Shown: positions 41,225 through 50,842, numbered from the stretch's first letter. The stretch is 64,000 nucleotides of DNA from Buttiauxella sp965119215 (GCA_965119215.1 CBCPKK010000017.1:62001-126000), one strand, 5' to 3'. Numbers and translations are program-made. The notes: a model not told the origin generated them from the letters alone.

Positions 41225-41778
41225 ATCGCAAAGTATTATTTATCCCGCTAGTCCTGTTTTTATTACTGGCTGCGATGCTTCTTTGGCAACTGGCGCGTAA
41301 TGCGCAGGGCGATGATCCGACCAACCTTGAATCGGCATTAGTCGGGAAATCAGTGCCGGTGTTTCGTCTTGAGTCGCTGGAAAACCCCGGCAAGATTTAT
41401 GACCAGGCCGTACTGACCGACGGTAAACCGTTGCTGCTCAACGTGTGGGCAACATGGTGCCCGACTTGTCGCGCAGAACATCAGTATCTAAACGGACTGA
41501 AAGCGCAGGGCGTTCGTGTGGTCGGTATGAACTATAAAGACGATCGCCGGAAAGCGATTAACTGGCTGAATGAATTAGGCAATCCTTACGCGCTGAGCCT
41601 GTTTGACGGTAACGGTATGTTGGGGCTGGATCTGGGCGTTTACGGTGCACCTGAAACGTTCCTGATCGATGGTAAAGGGATCATTCGCTATCGCCACGCG
41701 GGGGATCTTAACGATCGCGTCTGGCTGCAAGAGCTGAAACCGCTGTGGGATAAATACAATAAGGAGGCAGGCGCATGA
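41221..41778 (+). CDS. ccmG: Thiol:disulfide interchange protein CcmG/DsbE
   Basis: A 185-residue membrane-anchored thioredoxin-fold protein. The anchor is at about residues 5-24 and the active site WATWCPTCRAEH is near residue 80, with the cis-proline region GVYGAPETFLID. It reduces the apocytochrome CXXCH cysteines before heme attachment. Four-base overlaps on both sides. Confidence 0.95.
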   Translation: MNRKVLFIPLVLFLLLAAMLLWQLARNAQGDDPTNLESALVGKSVPVFRLESLENPGKIYDQAVLTDGKPLLLNVWATWCPTCRAEHQYLNGLKAQGVRVVGMNYKDDRRKAINWLNELGNPYALSLFDGNGMLGLDLGVYGAPETFLIDGKGIIRYRHAGDLNDRVWLQELKPLWDKYNKEAGA

Positions 41779-42857
41779 AACGCGGATGGCTAATGATCGT
41801 CGCATTCCTGTTCTCGTTTAATGTGCTCGCGGCAATAGACACTTTTCAGTTCAAAGATGAAGCGCAGGAGCAGCAATTCCGTCAGCTAACTGAACAGCTG
41901 CGCTGCCCGAAATGCCAGAACAACAGCATTGCAGACTCCAACGCGATGATTGCTTCTGACATGCGTTTGAAAGTTTATGAATTGCAGCAGCAGGGCAAAA
42001 CGAAGCAGCAGATTATCGACTATATGGTTGAGCGTTACGGTAATTTCGTGACGTATGAGCCGCCGATGACGCCTGCAACTATCGTTTTGTGGGTGCTGCC
42101 GCTGCTGTTTATTCTCGGCGGGGCTGGCGTCATTGTGATGCGCAGCCGCAAGCGGCGTGTACATTTTAGTGACGAGCCTGAAAGCGAAGAACATCAACTT
42201 GCTGCGAAAAAAGCCAATTTCTGGTTCTTTGCACCAGGTGCGGTGGTTTTGATTGTGGTCAGCGTGGGTGTTTATTTGAAAACGTCGGACATAAAACAAG
42301 TGCGTGCGTGGAAGGAAGTCTCAAATCAGACACCGCAATTGTTGCAACGCGCTTTAGATCCGCAAGCGGAGCCGCTGAATATGGCCGAAATGGCCAATCT
42401 TGGCCTGGGTTTACGCACCCGATTGCAGCATGAACCTGATAATATTGAGGGGTGGATGATGCTCGGGCGAATTGGTATGGTGCTTAATAACGCAAGTACC
42501 GCTACACAAGCCTTTGCTCATGCATATAAACTGTCGCCCACTAACAGTAATGTAAAGCTGGGCTATGCTGAAGTATTGACCCGTAGTGGCGATCCGCAAG
42601 ACAACCAACTGGGTGGGAATCTGCTGCGAGAGTTACTCAAAACGGATCATACAAACGTTCGCGTATTAAGCCTGCTGGCATTTAATGCTTTTGAACAACA
42701 ACAATACCGCGAAGCGATTGGTGCCTGGCAAATCATGTTGCAAGTCTTACCGGCAAATGACCAACGTCGGCCTGTTGTGCAAAGAAGCATTGAACAGGCG
42801 AAAGAAGCCGAAGCCGGTATGGACAACACCAAACCCGAGAGCGTAGAGCAACAATAA
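41775..42857 (+). CDS. ccmH: Cytochrome c maturation protein CcmH (CcmH-CcmI fusion)
   Basis: A 360-residue protein. The signal peptide ends at about residue 19. The N-terminal CcmH domain has the redox motif LRCPKCQNNSIADSNA (about 42-57). Two membrane segments lie near 105 and 150, and a C-terminal TPR domain (about 190-350) corresponds to the separate CcmI of other bacteria. The fused form is normal in enterobacteria. Last gene of the operon; mlaA begins 13 bases later. Confidence 0.94.
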   Translation: MKRGWLMIVAFLFSFNVLAAIDTFQFKDEAQEQQFRQLTEQLRCPKCQNNSIADSNAMIASDMRLKVYELQQQGKTKQQIIDYMVERYGNFVTYEPPMTPATIVLWVLPLLFILGGAGVIVMRSRKRRVHFSDEPESEEHQLAAKKANFWFFAPGAVVLIVVSVGVYLKTSDIKQVRAWKEVSNQTPQLLQRALDPQAEPLNMAEMANLGLGLRTRLQHEPDNIEGWMMLGRIGMVLNNASTATQAFAHAYKLSPTNSNVKLGYAEVLTRSGDPQDNQLGGNLLRELLKTDHTNVRVLSLLAFNAFEQQQYREAIGAWQIMLQVLPANDQRRPVVQRSIEQAKEAEAGMDNTKPESVEQQ

Positions 42858-42870
42858 CAGGGAGAGACAT

Positions 42871-43629
42871 ATGAATTTTCGCCTGACCGGGCTGGCACTG
42901 GCGACTACTGTTTTAGTAGGGTGTGCAAGTTCGGCCGATACACAGCAGCAAGGGCGTTCTGACCCATTTGAAGGGTTCAACCGGACAATGTATAACTTCA
43001 ACTTTAATGTGTTGGACCCGTATGTTGTGCGCCCGGTGGCTGTGGCCTGGCGTGATTATGTGCCGCAACCGGCACGAAATGGACTAAGCAATTTCACCAG
43101 TAACCTCGAAGAACCCGCCACAATGGTGAACTTCTTTGTACAAGGTGACCCCTACCAGGGGATGGTGCACTTTACGCGCTTTTTCCTGAATACCTTGCTG
43201 GGTATGGGCGGTTTCATCGACGTGGCTGGCATGGCGAACCCGAAACTACAGCGTGAGGAACCGCACCGCTTTGGTTCTACGCTGGGGCATTATGGCGTCG
43301 GTTACGGTCCTTACGTGCAATTGCCATTCTATGGCAGCTTCACACTGCGTGATGAAGGCGGTGATTATGCGGATACACTTTATCCTCTGCTTTCCTGGCT
43401 GACCTGGCCGATGTCTATCGGTAAATGGACGGTTGAAGGCATCGAAACGCGTGCGCAATTGTTAGATTCTGACGGCTTGCTGAAACAATCTTCCGATCCG
43501 TACATTCTGGTGCGTGAGGCCTATTTCCAGCGTCATGATTTTATTGCCAACGGCGGTAAACTTTCTCCGCAGGTTAACCCGAACGCGGCGGTTATTCAGG
43601 ACGAACTGAAAGATATCGACTCGCAATAA
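42871..43629 (+). CDS. mlaA: Outer-membrane lipid-asymmetry lipoprotein MlaA (VacJ)
   Basis: A 252-residue lipoprotein; signal peptide to LVGC (Cys18). With OmpC/F it takes misplaced phospholipids from the outer leaflet and hands them to the Mla system. Family features: DPFEGFNRTMYNFNF (about 34-48), a GGFIDVAGMANPKLQREEPHRFGSTLGHYGVG region, and YPLLSWLTWPM. RBS GGGAGA before ATG. It follows the ccm operon by 13 bases, so readthrough is likely. It ends at a strong bidirectional terminator. Confidence 0.96.
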   Translation: MNFRLTGLALATTVLVGCASSADTQQQGRSDPFEGFNRTMYNFNFNVLDPYVVRPVAVAWRDYVPQPARNGLSNFTSNLEEPATMVNFFVQGDPYQGMVHFTRFFLNTLLGMGGFIDVAGMANPKLQREEPHRFGSTLGHYGVGYGPYVQLPFYGSFTLRDEGGDYADTLYPLLSWLTWPMSIGKWTVEGIETRAQLLDSDGLLKQSSDPYILVREAYFQRHDFIANGGKLSPQVNPNAAVIQDELKDIDSQ

Positions 43630-43649
43630 GTACGCTGTGCGTAAGACAT

Positions 43650-43682
43650 AAAAAAAGGCGAAACCTCGGTTTCGCCTTTTTT
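43650..43682. terminator. Bidirectional terminator between mlaA and fadL
   Basis: AAAAAAGGCGAAACC, loop TC, GGTTTCGCCTTTTTT; strong in both directions. Confidence 0.92.
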
Positions 43683-43696
43683 GTATCTGTTAACTA

Positions 43697-45019
43697 TTAG
43701 AATGCGTAGTTAAAGTTCATGCCGTACAGCCAGGCTTTACCTTCAGACTGGAAGGTGTACGGGCCTTCTTTGATCTCTACGTGCTGACCGTGCATGTAGG
43801 AGATACCCAGGTCGACAGACGCATCATCGTTAAACGCGTAAGTTGTACCAGCACTGACCCAGAAACGGTCCTGATCCGGGATGGAGATTGAACGGTTTTC
43901 CGCAGGAACCGGGCTGTCATCAAACGCGATACCGGTACGGAAGGTCCAGTTCTTATCCATAAAGTAAGTGGTACCTACGGCAATACGGTACGCATCTTTA
44001 AAGTTCTCATCTTTATAGAACAGCGTCTGGCCGTTAGTGCCGGTGGCTTTCAGCTCCTGGAATTGGCTCCAGCTGGTATACGTCAAGCTATAGTGAACGG
44101 CCCATTGTGGCGCAACTTTGTTATAGCCGGACAGTTCCCACATTTCTGGCAGGTTCAACGTCAGAGAACCTGGGACGGTTTGTCCGTTAGTCCCAGCCGG
44201 TAAGCCGAAGTTAGACAGCAGCGGGTTATAGGCTGATGGCAGGTTGCTCTTATAGTCGCCATCGAAGTCGACTTTTACTTCTGAGCGGTAGGTAAAGCCG
44301 TAGCGGTTGTCTTTATCGATTTCATAAAGAATACCGGCGTTCCAGCCAAAGCCCCATTCGTCACCTTTCAGGTGCGCGATTTGAGTATCACCAGGGATTT
44401 GAGATACCGGGCCAGCCAGGGACGGAGGCAGTGCACCAGAACCCGCGATCAACTGAGGTAAATCACCGGCATAACGCTCGATTTTCGCTTTAGCATAAAC
44501 CGCATCAAAGCCAAGACCGAAGCTCCAGTTGTTGTTTAAACGGTATGCGCCGCTCAGGTTCAGGTTCAGCGTTGTCAGGTCGGTTTTACCGCCCATCGAA
44601 CCCGCGGTGTAATCGTTATTGAACTCTGTCGCCAAACCGTAGTTAGAGGTAACAGATGCGCCCCAGCCAAATTGTTCGTTAATAGGCGCAACAAAGTGGA
44701 GGTTAGGAACCCATGCAGTCGGCGCGATGTTATCAGCGTCGGTGCTACGGCCTGAAGGAGAAGTGCCAGAAATATTAACACCTGGATCAACGAAGACAGC
44801 ACCACCGGAGAACATAGGGCGGTCAAACATCATGATAGTTGCAGGGTTACGGCTTGCGGAGCCCGCGTTATCTGCGATGGCACCTTCCCCTGAATAAGCT
44901 CGGCCCAGGCCTGAGGAAGAGAACTCGTTTAATTGAAAGCCGGCTGAGTACGCCTGCGATGAGACAATTGCCACTGCAACCGCTAGGGCTGACTTTGTAA
45001 ACAGGTTTTTCTGGCTCAT
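43697..45019 (-). CDS. fadL: Long-chain fatty acid outer-membrane channel FadL
   Basis: A 440-residue beta-barrel porin for long-chain fatty acids. The signal peptide MSQKNLFTKSALAVAVAIVSSQAYS is followed by the hatch start AGFQLNEFSSSGLGRAYSGEGA. It ends in the terminal aromatic MNFNYAF expected of an outer-membrane barrel. The ATG at 45019 has GAGG eight bases upstream. A FadR-like operator lies at 45135-45150. Confidence 0.97.
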   Translation of the reverse strand: MSQKNLFTKSALAVAVAIVSSQAYSAGFQLNEFSSSGLGRAYSGEGAIADNAGSASRNPATIMMFDRPMFSGGAVFVDPGVNISGTSPSGRSTDADNIAPTAWVPNLHFVAPINEQFGWGASVTSNYGLATEFNNDYTAGSMGGKTDLTTLNLNLSGAYRLNNNWSFGLGFDAVYAKAKIERYAGDLPQLIAGSGALPPSLAGPVSQIPGDTQIAHLKGDEWGFGWNAGILYEIDKDNRYGFTYRSEVKVDFDGDYKSNLPSAYNPLLSNFGLPAGTNGQTVPGSLTLNLPEMWELSGYNKVAPQWAVHYSLTYTSWSQFQELKATGTNGQTLFYKDENFKDAYRIAVGTTYFMDKNWTFRTGIAFDDSPVPAENRSISIPDQDRFWVSAGTTYAFNDDASVDLGISYMHGQHVEIKEGPYTFQSEGKAWLYGMNFNYAF

Positions 45020-45134
45020 GACCAAAACCTCATAATAGATTTATTTTTATACAAACAATGTTACATACCGTAACAGGAGCGCGAATAGTAGGGGCTGATC
45101 AGTTACAGAGAAAGCAGACCAGTGGCGAGAGTAT

Positions 45135-45150
45135 AGGTCTGACCAGATGG
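45135..45150. promoter_or_regulatory. FadR operator of fadL
   Basis: On the minus strand CATCTGGTCAGACCTA, close to the FadR consensus (A-C-TGGTCNGACC). It matches the place of the FadR sites of E. coli fadL. Confidence 0.7.
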
Positions 45151-45273
45151 TATGTTGCAAGTTTGTTTCGAATAAATTTCAAACTTGATCGTAGAAACGA
45201 GATCTGCCTGGCAAAATCGCTGATTTGGTCACAGTCCAGAATGTGTGAATCTTGTTTTAGATCATTTTTAAGT

Positions 45274-45291
45274 GTGATTTGCGTCACTTGC
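45274..45291. promoter_or_regulatory. Possible CRP site between fadL and yfcZ
   Basis: GTGTGATTTGCGTCACTT contains TGTGA-TTTGCG-TCACT, nine of ten consensus bases of TGTGA-N6-TCACA. CRP activation of fadL is known in E. coli. Confidence 0.6.
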
Positions 45292-45394
45292 GGATTTTGG
45301 CAAGATTAACGGCTGGAGTCGCTTCAACATGGAGCGTAAAATAGACAGGAATTGTTTAATCCTATTCAATGCGAAATACAGAGGAAATCATAAA

Positions 45395-45679
45395 ATGAGT
45401 AAAAACACCGCTGATGAAACCCCGGTTTGCTGCTGTATTGATGTCGGTTCCATTATTGATAACACCGACTGCACAGCAACTTATAGCCGCGTGTTTGCTA
45501 CCCGCGCAGAAGCGGACGAAACTCTGGCAGCGCTGAGCGAAAAAGCGCGTGCTGCAGAATCCGAACCTTGCCAGATTGTTCCACGTTATACCGAAGAAGC
45601 TGACGGTGTGCGTCTGGATATCGACTTTACCTTCAGCTGCCAGGCTGAAACCATGATCTTCCAGCTCGGCCTGCGTTAA
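45395..45679 (+). CDS. yfcZ: DUF406 family protein YfcZ
   Basis: A 94-residue cytosolic protein. It begins MSKNTADETPVCCCIDVGSIIDN, with three adjacent cysteines, and closes with FTFSCQAETMIFQLGLR, as in E. coli YfcZ. Function unknown. ATG 45395 with GAGGAA eight bases upstream; the open frame extends upstream without similarity. Followed by a terminator. Confidence 0.93.
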   Translation: MSKNTADETPVCCCIDVGSIIDNTDCTATYSRVFATRAEADETLAALSEKARAAESEPCQIVPRYTEEADGVRLDIDFTFSCQAETMIFQLGLR

Positions 45680-45687
45680 TTTTTCTC

Positions 45688-45710
45688 GACGCTCTCACTC
45701 TGAGAGCGTC
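45688..45710 (+). terminator. yfcZ terminator
   Basis: GACGCTCT, loop CACTCTG, AGAGCGTC, then ATTTAT; modest T run. Confidence 0.7.
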
Positions 45711-45794
45711 ATTTATCTCTTCTCAAAGCGTGTTCCCCCTCCCAATTCTTTAGTCCCCTGGTTGGCTGATTGTAACTTTTTGGTTAAAACTGTG

Positions 45795-45810
45795 ATCAGG
45801 TCAGACCACC
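45795..45810. promoter_or_regulatory. FadR operator of fadIJ
   Basis: ATCAGGTCAGACCACC fits the FadR palindrome and lies about 90 bases before the fadI start, as in E. coli. Confidence 0.75.
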
Positions 45811-45899
45811 ATTGGTCGTTTACAATTTTTATACCCAAAAATATGAAGTTACAGTCTGAGTGTTGTAGTTTCGGACGTTGGGTAGAACAGGGGAGCGTT

Positions 45900-47210
45900 A
45901 TGAGTCAGGCACTTCCGCTGGTCACCCGTCAGGGTGACCGCATTGCCATCGTCAGTGGTTTACGCACACCGTTTGCCCGTCAGGCGACGGCATTTCATGG
46001 CATACCTGCTGTTGATTTAGGCAACATGGTGGTCAGCGAATTGCTGGCCCGCAGCGAAATCCCCCCAGAAATTATCGAACAACTGGTTTTCGGCCAGGTT
46101 GTCCAGATGCCAGAAGCGCCAAATATTGCCCGTGAAATCGTCCTCGGCACAGGTATGAGCGTGCATACCGATGCCTATAGCGTGAGCCGCGCCTGTGCGA
46201 CCAGTTTTCAGGCGGTGGCAAACGTTGCCGAAAGCCTGATGGCCGGTACTATTCGCGCGGGTATCGCTGGCGGTGCCGATTCCTCATCTGTTTTACCGAT
46301 TGGCGTCAGTAAGAAACTGGGGCGCACGTTGGTTGATGTGAATAAAGCGCGAACTCTTGGCCAGCGGCTAAAACTGTTCTCACGTTTGCGCCCGCGTGAT
46401 TTATTGCCAGTGCCGCCTGCGGTAGCTGAATATTCCACGGGTTTACGAATGGGTGATACCGCCGAACAAATGGCGAAAACTCATGGCATTACGCGTGAGC
46501 AACAAGATGCGCTGGCGCATCGTTCCCATACTAAAGCGGCAATTGCCTGGCAGGAAGGCAAGCTGGCCGAAGAAGTGATGACCGCCTTTATTCCTCCGTA
46601 TCGCCAACCTTTCAGCGAAGATAATAACGTTCGCCAAAATTCGTCGATTGCTGATTACGCCAAATTGCGTCCAGCGTTTGATCGTAAACATGGCACGGTA
46701 ACTGCTGCAAACAGCACACCGTTAACCGATGGTGCAGCGGCGGTCATTCTGATGACGGAATCTCGCGCCAAAGAATTGGGTTTGAAACCGCTGGGTTATT
46801 TGCGCAGCTATGCTTTTACCGCGGTAGATGTCTGGAAAGACATGCTGCTTGGGCCAGCCTGGGCAACACCGTTGGCGCTCGAAAGAGCAGGTATCACCCT
46901 GAATGACCTGACCCTCATCGATATGCACGAAGCCTTTGCCGCACAAACACTCGCAAACCTGAAAATGCTTGCCAGCGAGCGCTTTGCGCGCGATGTATTA
47001 GGCCGCGCCCATGCCACGGGCGAAGTGGACGATGCGAAATTTAACGTATTAGGCGGCTCAATAGCCTATGGACATCCGTTTGCAGCAACCGGTGCGCGAA
47101 TGATCACACAAACGCTGCATGAATTGCGCCGCCGTGGTGGCGGATTTGGGCTAGTTACCGCCTGCGCGGCAGGTGGATTGGGTGCCGCTATGGTTCTGGA
47201 GGCCGAATAA
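45900..47210 (+). CDS. fadI: 3-ketoacyl-CoA thiolase FadI
   Basis: A 436-residue thiolase of the (anaerobic) beta-oxidation cycle, releasing acetyl-CoA from 3-ketoacyl-CoA. The nucleophile cysteine is in SRACATSFQAV (about residue 99). The catalytic His is in GGSIAYGHPFAATGARM and the second Cys in TACAAGGLGAAM. ATG 45900 gives the E. coli length; the open frame starts earlier but without similarity. Its TAA overlaps the fadJ ATG by one base. Confidence 0.97.
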   Translation: MSQALPLVTRQGDRIAIVSGLRTPFARQATAFHGIPAVDLGNMVVSELLARSEIPPEIIEQLVFGQVVQMPEAPNIAREIVLGTGMSVHTDAYSVSRACATSFQAVANVAESLMAGTIRAGIAGGADSSSVLPIGVSKKLGRTLVDVNKARTLGQRLKLFSRLRPRDLLPVPPAVAEYSTGLRMGDTAEQMAKTHGITREQQDALAHRSHTKAAIAWQEGKLAEEVMTAFIPPYRQPFSEDNNVRQNSSIADYAKLRPAFDRKHGTVTAANSTPLTDGAAAVILMTESRAKELGLKPLGYLRSYAFTAVDVWKDMLLGPAWATPLALERAGITLNDLTLIDMHEAFAAQTLANLKMLASERFARDVLGRAHATGEVDDAKFNVLGGSIAYGHPFAATGARMITQTLHELRRRGGGFGLVTACAAGGLGAAMVLEAE

Positions 47211-49333
47211 TGGAACAGACTTCCGCATTCAACTTACATATCCGTCTCGACAATATTGCGGTTGTGACCATTGATGTGCCGGGCGAAAAGATGAATACGC
47301 TGAAAGCCTCTTTCGGCCCCGAAGTGCACAACATCATCAAACAGGTTCGCGACAACACGGCGCTGCAAGGGTTGATATTTATCTCTGGCAAACCAGACAA
47401 CTTTGTTGCGGGTGCTGATATCAACATGATTGCCCATTGTCAGACGGCACAAGAGGCGCAAACACTGGCGCATCAGGGCCAGCAAATCATGGCAGAAATC
47501 GCGGCATTGCCGATTCCGGTTATTGCGGCTATTCACGGTGCTTGTCTTGGCGGCGGGCTGGAACTGGCTCTTGCCTGTCATTCGCGCATTTGCACAGACG
47601 ATGAAAAAACAAAACTGGGTTTGCCAGAAGTACAGCTTGGGTTGTTGCCGGGTTCTGGTGGCACGCAGCGTTTACCGCGTTTGATAGGCGTTAGCAATGC
47701 GCTTGATATGATTCTGACGGGCAAGCAGTTACGGCCACGCCAGGCGCTAAAACTGGGTCTGGTAGACGAAGTTGTACCGCAGTCGATTTTGCTGGCTGCG
47801 GCCATTGAATTGGTAGCCAAAGGCCGTACGACATCCCGTACTTTACCGGTTCGTGAACGGATTCTGGCGGGGCCGTTGGGCCGTACGCTGTTGTTCAGCA
47901 TGGTGAGCAAGAAAACCGAGCAAAAAACTCACGGTAATTATCCCGCCACGCAGCGCATTATTGATGTGATCAAGATTGGCCTGGGGCAGGGGAGTTTTAG
48001 CGGTTACGAGGCTGAAGCTAAAGCGTTTGGTGAACTGGCGATGACCCCGCAATCAGCGGCGTTACGCGGCTTATTCTTTGCCAGTACCGAACTTAAAAAA
48101 GAAAACGGCGCAGATGCGCAGCCTCGCCCGATAAATGCGGTAGGTATTCTGGGCGGTGGATTGATGGGCGGCGGTATCGCGTTTGTTACCGCCACGAAAG
48201 GCAAATTGCCGGTACGAATCAAAGATATTAATACCGATGGTATTAACCATGCGCTGAAATACAGCTGGGATTTGCTGGATAAAAAAGTGCGTCGCCGCCA
48301 TATGAAAGTCGCCGAGCGTCAGCGCGAAATGGCACGTATTTCCGGTGGCACTGATTATCAGGGTTTCCATAATCGAGACATCGTTGTGGAAGCCGTTTTT
48401 GAAGATCTCGCGCTCAAGCAAAAAATGGTCGCAGAAATTGAACAAAACGCTGCACCGCATACGATTTTTGCTTCTAACACCTCGTCGTTGCCGATTGCTG
48501 ATATCGCGGCAAATGCCGCGCGACCGGAGCAGGTTATTGGTCTGCACTACTTTAGCCCGGTAGATAAAATGCCTCTGGTCGAAGTTATCCCGCATGCGGG
48601 CACCAGTGCGGAAACTATTTCCACAACTGTGGCTCTGGCTAAAAAGCAGGGCAAAACTCCGATTGTGGTCGGCGACAGCGCCGGGTTTTACGTCAACCGT
48701 ATTCTGGCGCCTTATGTTAACGAAGCGATGCGTTGCCTGGTAGAAGGGGAGCCTGTCGAAAAAATTGATAATGCGCTGGTGGCGTTTGGTTTTCCTGTCG
48801 GCCCAATCCAACTTTTGGATGAGGTGGGAATTGATGTGGGGACTAAAATTAGTCCTATACTTCAGCAAGCTTATGGCGATCGTTTTGCTTCACCGCAGAG
48901 TATTGCAGCAATATTGAATGACGATCGCAAAGGTAGAAAAAATGGGCGCGGTTTCTATCTTTATCCAGGCAAAGGGAGTAGAAGCAAAAAGCAGGTTGAC
49001 CCTGCAATCTATACCCTGCTGGACGTTTCGCCAAAAGGGCAGCTGGCAGAAAAAGAAATCGCACAACGCTGCGTGATGATGATGCTCAATGAGGCGGCTC
49101 GCTGTCTTGATGAGGGGGTTGTTCGCAGTGCTCGCGATGGTGACATCGGTGGCGTGTTCGGTATTGGTTTTCCACCGTTCCTCGGTGGCCCTTTCCGTTA
49201 TATGGATTCACGGGGAGCGGGTGAAGTTGTCGCGCAATTGCAACGCCTGGCCAGTCAGTACGGAGAGCGTTTTGCACCCTGCGACAGACTTTTACAAATG
49301 GTGGAAGAGCAACGAAATTTTTGGGGAAAGTGA
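47210..49333 (+). CDS. fadJ: Fatty-acid oxidation complex subunit alpha FadJ
   Basis: A 707-residue two-function enzyme: enoyl-CoA hydratase (about 1-190), with the oxyanion hole FVAGADINMI and glutamates in IHGACLGGGLELALACHSRI and LPEVQLGLLPGSGGTQRLPR; then 3-hydroxyacyl-CoA dehydrogenase (about 305-700), with NAD motif GILGGGLMGGGIA, SNTSSLPI and the catalytic His-Glu pair in GLHYFSPVDKMPLVEVI. Pairs with FadI. Translation is coupled to fadI (TAATG). Confidence 0.97.
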   Translation: MEQTSAFNLHIRLDNIAVVTIDVPGEKMNTLKASFGPEVHNIIKQVRDNTALQGLIFISGKPDNFVAGADINMIAHCQTAQEAQTLAHQGQQIMAEIAALPIPVIAAIHGACLGGGLELALACHSRICTDDEKTKLGLPEVQLGLLPGSGGTQRLPRLIGVSNALDMILTGKQLRPRQALKLGLVDEVVPQSILLAAAIELVAKGRTTSRTLPVRERILAGPLGRTLLFSMVSKKTEQKTHGNYPATQRIIDVIKIGLGQGSFSGYEAEAKAFGELAMTPQSAALRGLFFASTELKKENGADAQPRPINAVGILGGGLMGGGIAFVTATKGKLPVRIKDINTDGINHALKYSWDLLDKKVRRRHMKVAERQREMARISGGTDYQGFHNRDIVVEAVFEDLALKQKMVAEIEQNAAPHTIFASNTSSLPIADIAANAARPEQVIGLHYFSPVDKMPLVEVIPHAGTSAETISTTVALAKKQGKTPIVVGDSAGFYVNRILAPYVNEAMRCLVEGEPVEKIDNALVAFGFPVGPIQLLDEVGIDVGTKISPILQQAYGDRFASPQSIAAILNDDRKGRKNGRGFYLYPGKGSRSKKQVDPAIYTLLDVSPKGQLAEKEIAQRCVMMMLNEAARCLDEGVVRSARDGDIGGVFGIGFPPFLGGPFRYMDSRGAGEVVAQLQRLASQYGERFAPCDRLLQMVEEQRNFWGK

Positions 49334-49555
49334 ACCCCGAAGATGAAACTGTAGTCAAAGAAACATGAGTTTATGACTCGGTGAATGGATGCTGGTCGGT
49401 CATTTAGTAAACAGTGATTGACTATACTTGCACCATTGAGGTAAAAAACAGCGTTTCATTCGATGTACGGATAAGGCACAATGCCCGGCTGCTGAATTAC
49501 CCCTTCTAAGTTTCAGGGAAATTCAAGCATTCCTGGTTAACAAAAGCGGTGCAAT

Positions 49556-50044
49556 ATGCAAGTTTTTATCATGCGTCACGGCGACGCAGCACTCGATGCC
49601 GCCAGCGACTCGGTACGTCCACTCACCCAGTGTGGTTGTGATGAATCCCGAGTAATGGCGACCTGGTTGAAAGGCCAAATGGTGGATATCGAACGTGTTC
49701 TGGTGAGCCCTTACCTGCGAGCCGAACAAACCCTGGATGTTGTGCGGGAAGCACTGCCCCTTCCAGGTAAAGAAGACATTCTGCCGGAATTAACCCCGTG
49801 CGGTGATGTGGGTCTGGTGGGCTGCTATTTGCAAGCCCTAGCCAATGAAGGGGTCGAATCGGCGCTGGTGATTTCTCACCTGCCGTTAGTCGGTTACCTG
49901 GTGTCTGAACTTTGCCCTGAAGAGACACCGCCGATGTTCAGTACCTCGGCAATTGCTAATGTCACACTTGATCCCGAAACCGGGAAAGGCGTGTTCAACT
50001 GGCAGATGAGTCCGTGCAATTTGAAGGTCGCTAAAGCTATCTGA
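49556..50044 (+). CDS. sixA: Phosphohistidine phosphatase SixA
   Basis: A 162-residue cytosolic phosphatase with the RHG motif at the N-terminus (MQVFIMRHGDAAL, catalytic His8) and a late ISHLPLVGYLVSEL. It removes phosphate from histidines of phosphotransfer proteins (ArcB HPt and PTS-Ntr in E. coli). Not clearly in an operon; terminator follows. Confidence 0.96.
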   Translation: MQVFIMRHGDAALDAASDSVRPLTQCGCDESRVMATWLKGQMVDIERVLVSPYLRAEQTLDVVREALPLPGKEDILPELTPCGDVGLVGCYLQALANEGVESALVISHLPLVGYLVSELCPEETPPMFSTSAIANVTLDPETGKGVFNWQMSPCNLKVAKAI

Positions 50045-50063
50045 AAGCCGTAAGCATGAACAA

Positions 50064-50086
50064 AAGAGCCGCGAAATGCGGCTCTT
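50064..50086. terminator. Terminator between sixA and smrB
   Basis: AAGAGCCGC, loop GAAAT, GCGGCTCTT, between convergent genes. Confidence 0.78.
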
Positions 50087-50122
50087 ACTGTTTGGGGGGA
50101 TGGGGATTTGCTATGGGACTTG

Positions 50123-50674
50123 CTACGGTAATTCCGGCGGCAGCCACTCTTCGATTTCAATCAGCACCAACAAGGCTGCATCACCGCCATACTCTTTTGG
50201 CGCCTGATGAAATGCCATCACGTGTGGGTGTTGTGCCAGCCACAGCGGCGATTGCTGCTTTAATACATGTTTGCCATGCCCGTGCATAACACAGGCACAA
50301 AATACATGTTCACGACGACAGGCTGCGATCAGCGCACCTAATTCCTGTTTCGCTTGCAGCTGTGTCAGGCCATGCAAATCGAGAAATAATTCTGGTGGAT
50401 AGTCACCGCGGCGAATTTTCTTAAGCTCAAAATGGCTGACGTCTTCACGTACATAACGCGTAGGGCCTTCCGTTGCCAGTCGCGGCTGAAATTCGTCAGA
50501 AAAATAATGACTGGCATCGGCTTGTTCCTGCAATAGCCGTTTCACCGGAATGACCTGAACTTTCTTGCGCACCGGGCGATGAACAATCGTGTCCTGGGCC
50601 AATTTTTTTGTGCCGCTCATCAAATCACGGAAAAGGTTCTGATCATCAGCGCTGAGCGGAGTCTTCTTTTTCAT
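50123..50674 (-). CDS. smrB: Ribosome rescue endonuclease SmrB
   Basis: A 183-residue protein with a C-terminal Smr domain (about 95-175): LDLHGLTQLQAKQEL (DLH catalytic-type motif) and VMHGHGKHVLK. The N-terminal part binds the ribosome. In E. coli SmrB cuts mRNA between collided ribosomes. Divergent from prmB across 168 bases. Confidence 0.95.
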   Translation of the reverse strand: MKKKTPLSADDQNLFRDLMSGTKKLAQDTIVHRPVRKKVQVIPVKRLLQEQADASHYFSDEFQPRLATEGPTRYVREDVSHFELKKIRRGDYPPELFLDLHGLTQLQAKQELGALIAACRREHVFCACVMHGHGKHVLKQQSPLWLAQHPHVMAFHQAPKEYGGDAALLVLIEIEEWLPPELP

Positions 50675-50842
50675 CTATTTCTCGTCTCATCTGTTTTGTC
50701 GTCAGTTTACCTGCTTTGCCATCCATCACTAAATAAAACGCAATTTTCCCGTCTGTGACGGTGATTGAATGCTGATTTGTCGCGGTCTTCATGGCAAACT
50801 AATCGATTATTGAATTAGCGCGAACGGCCTGCGGAGGGCAAC

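Larger units (their letters stand above)
45020..45394. other. fadL-yfcZ divergent control region
   Basis: About 375 bases without a gene. It contains the FadR-like site of fadL. A TGTGATTTGCGTCACTTG at about 45274-45291 has the look of a CRP site (TGTGA-N6-TCACT-type). The rest is unassigned. Confidence 0.6.

Noticed and set aside
48071..48868. 265-residue frame antisense to fadJ
   Set aside because: fadJ is intact and conserved in this stretch; the antisense translation shows no domain.
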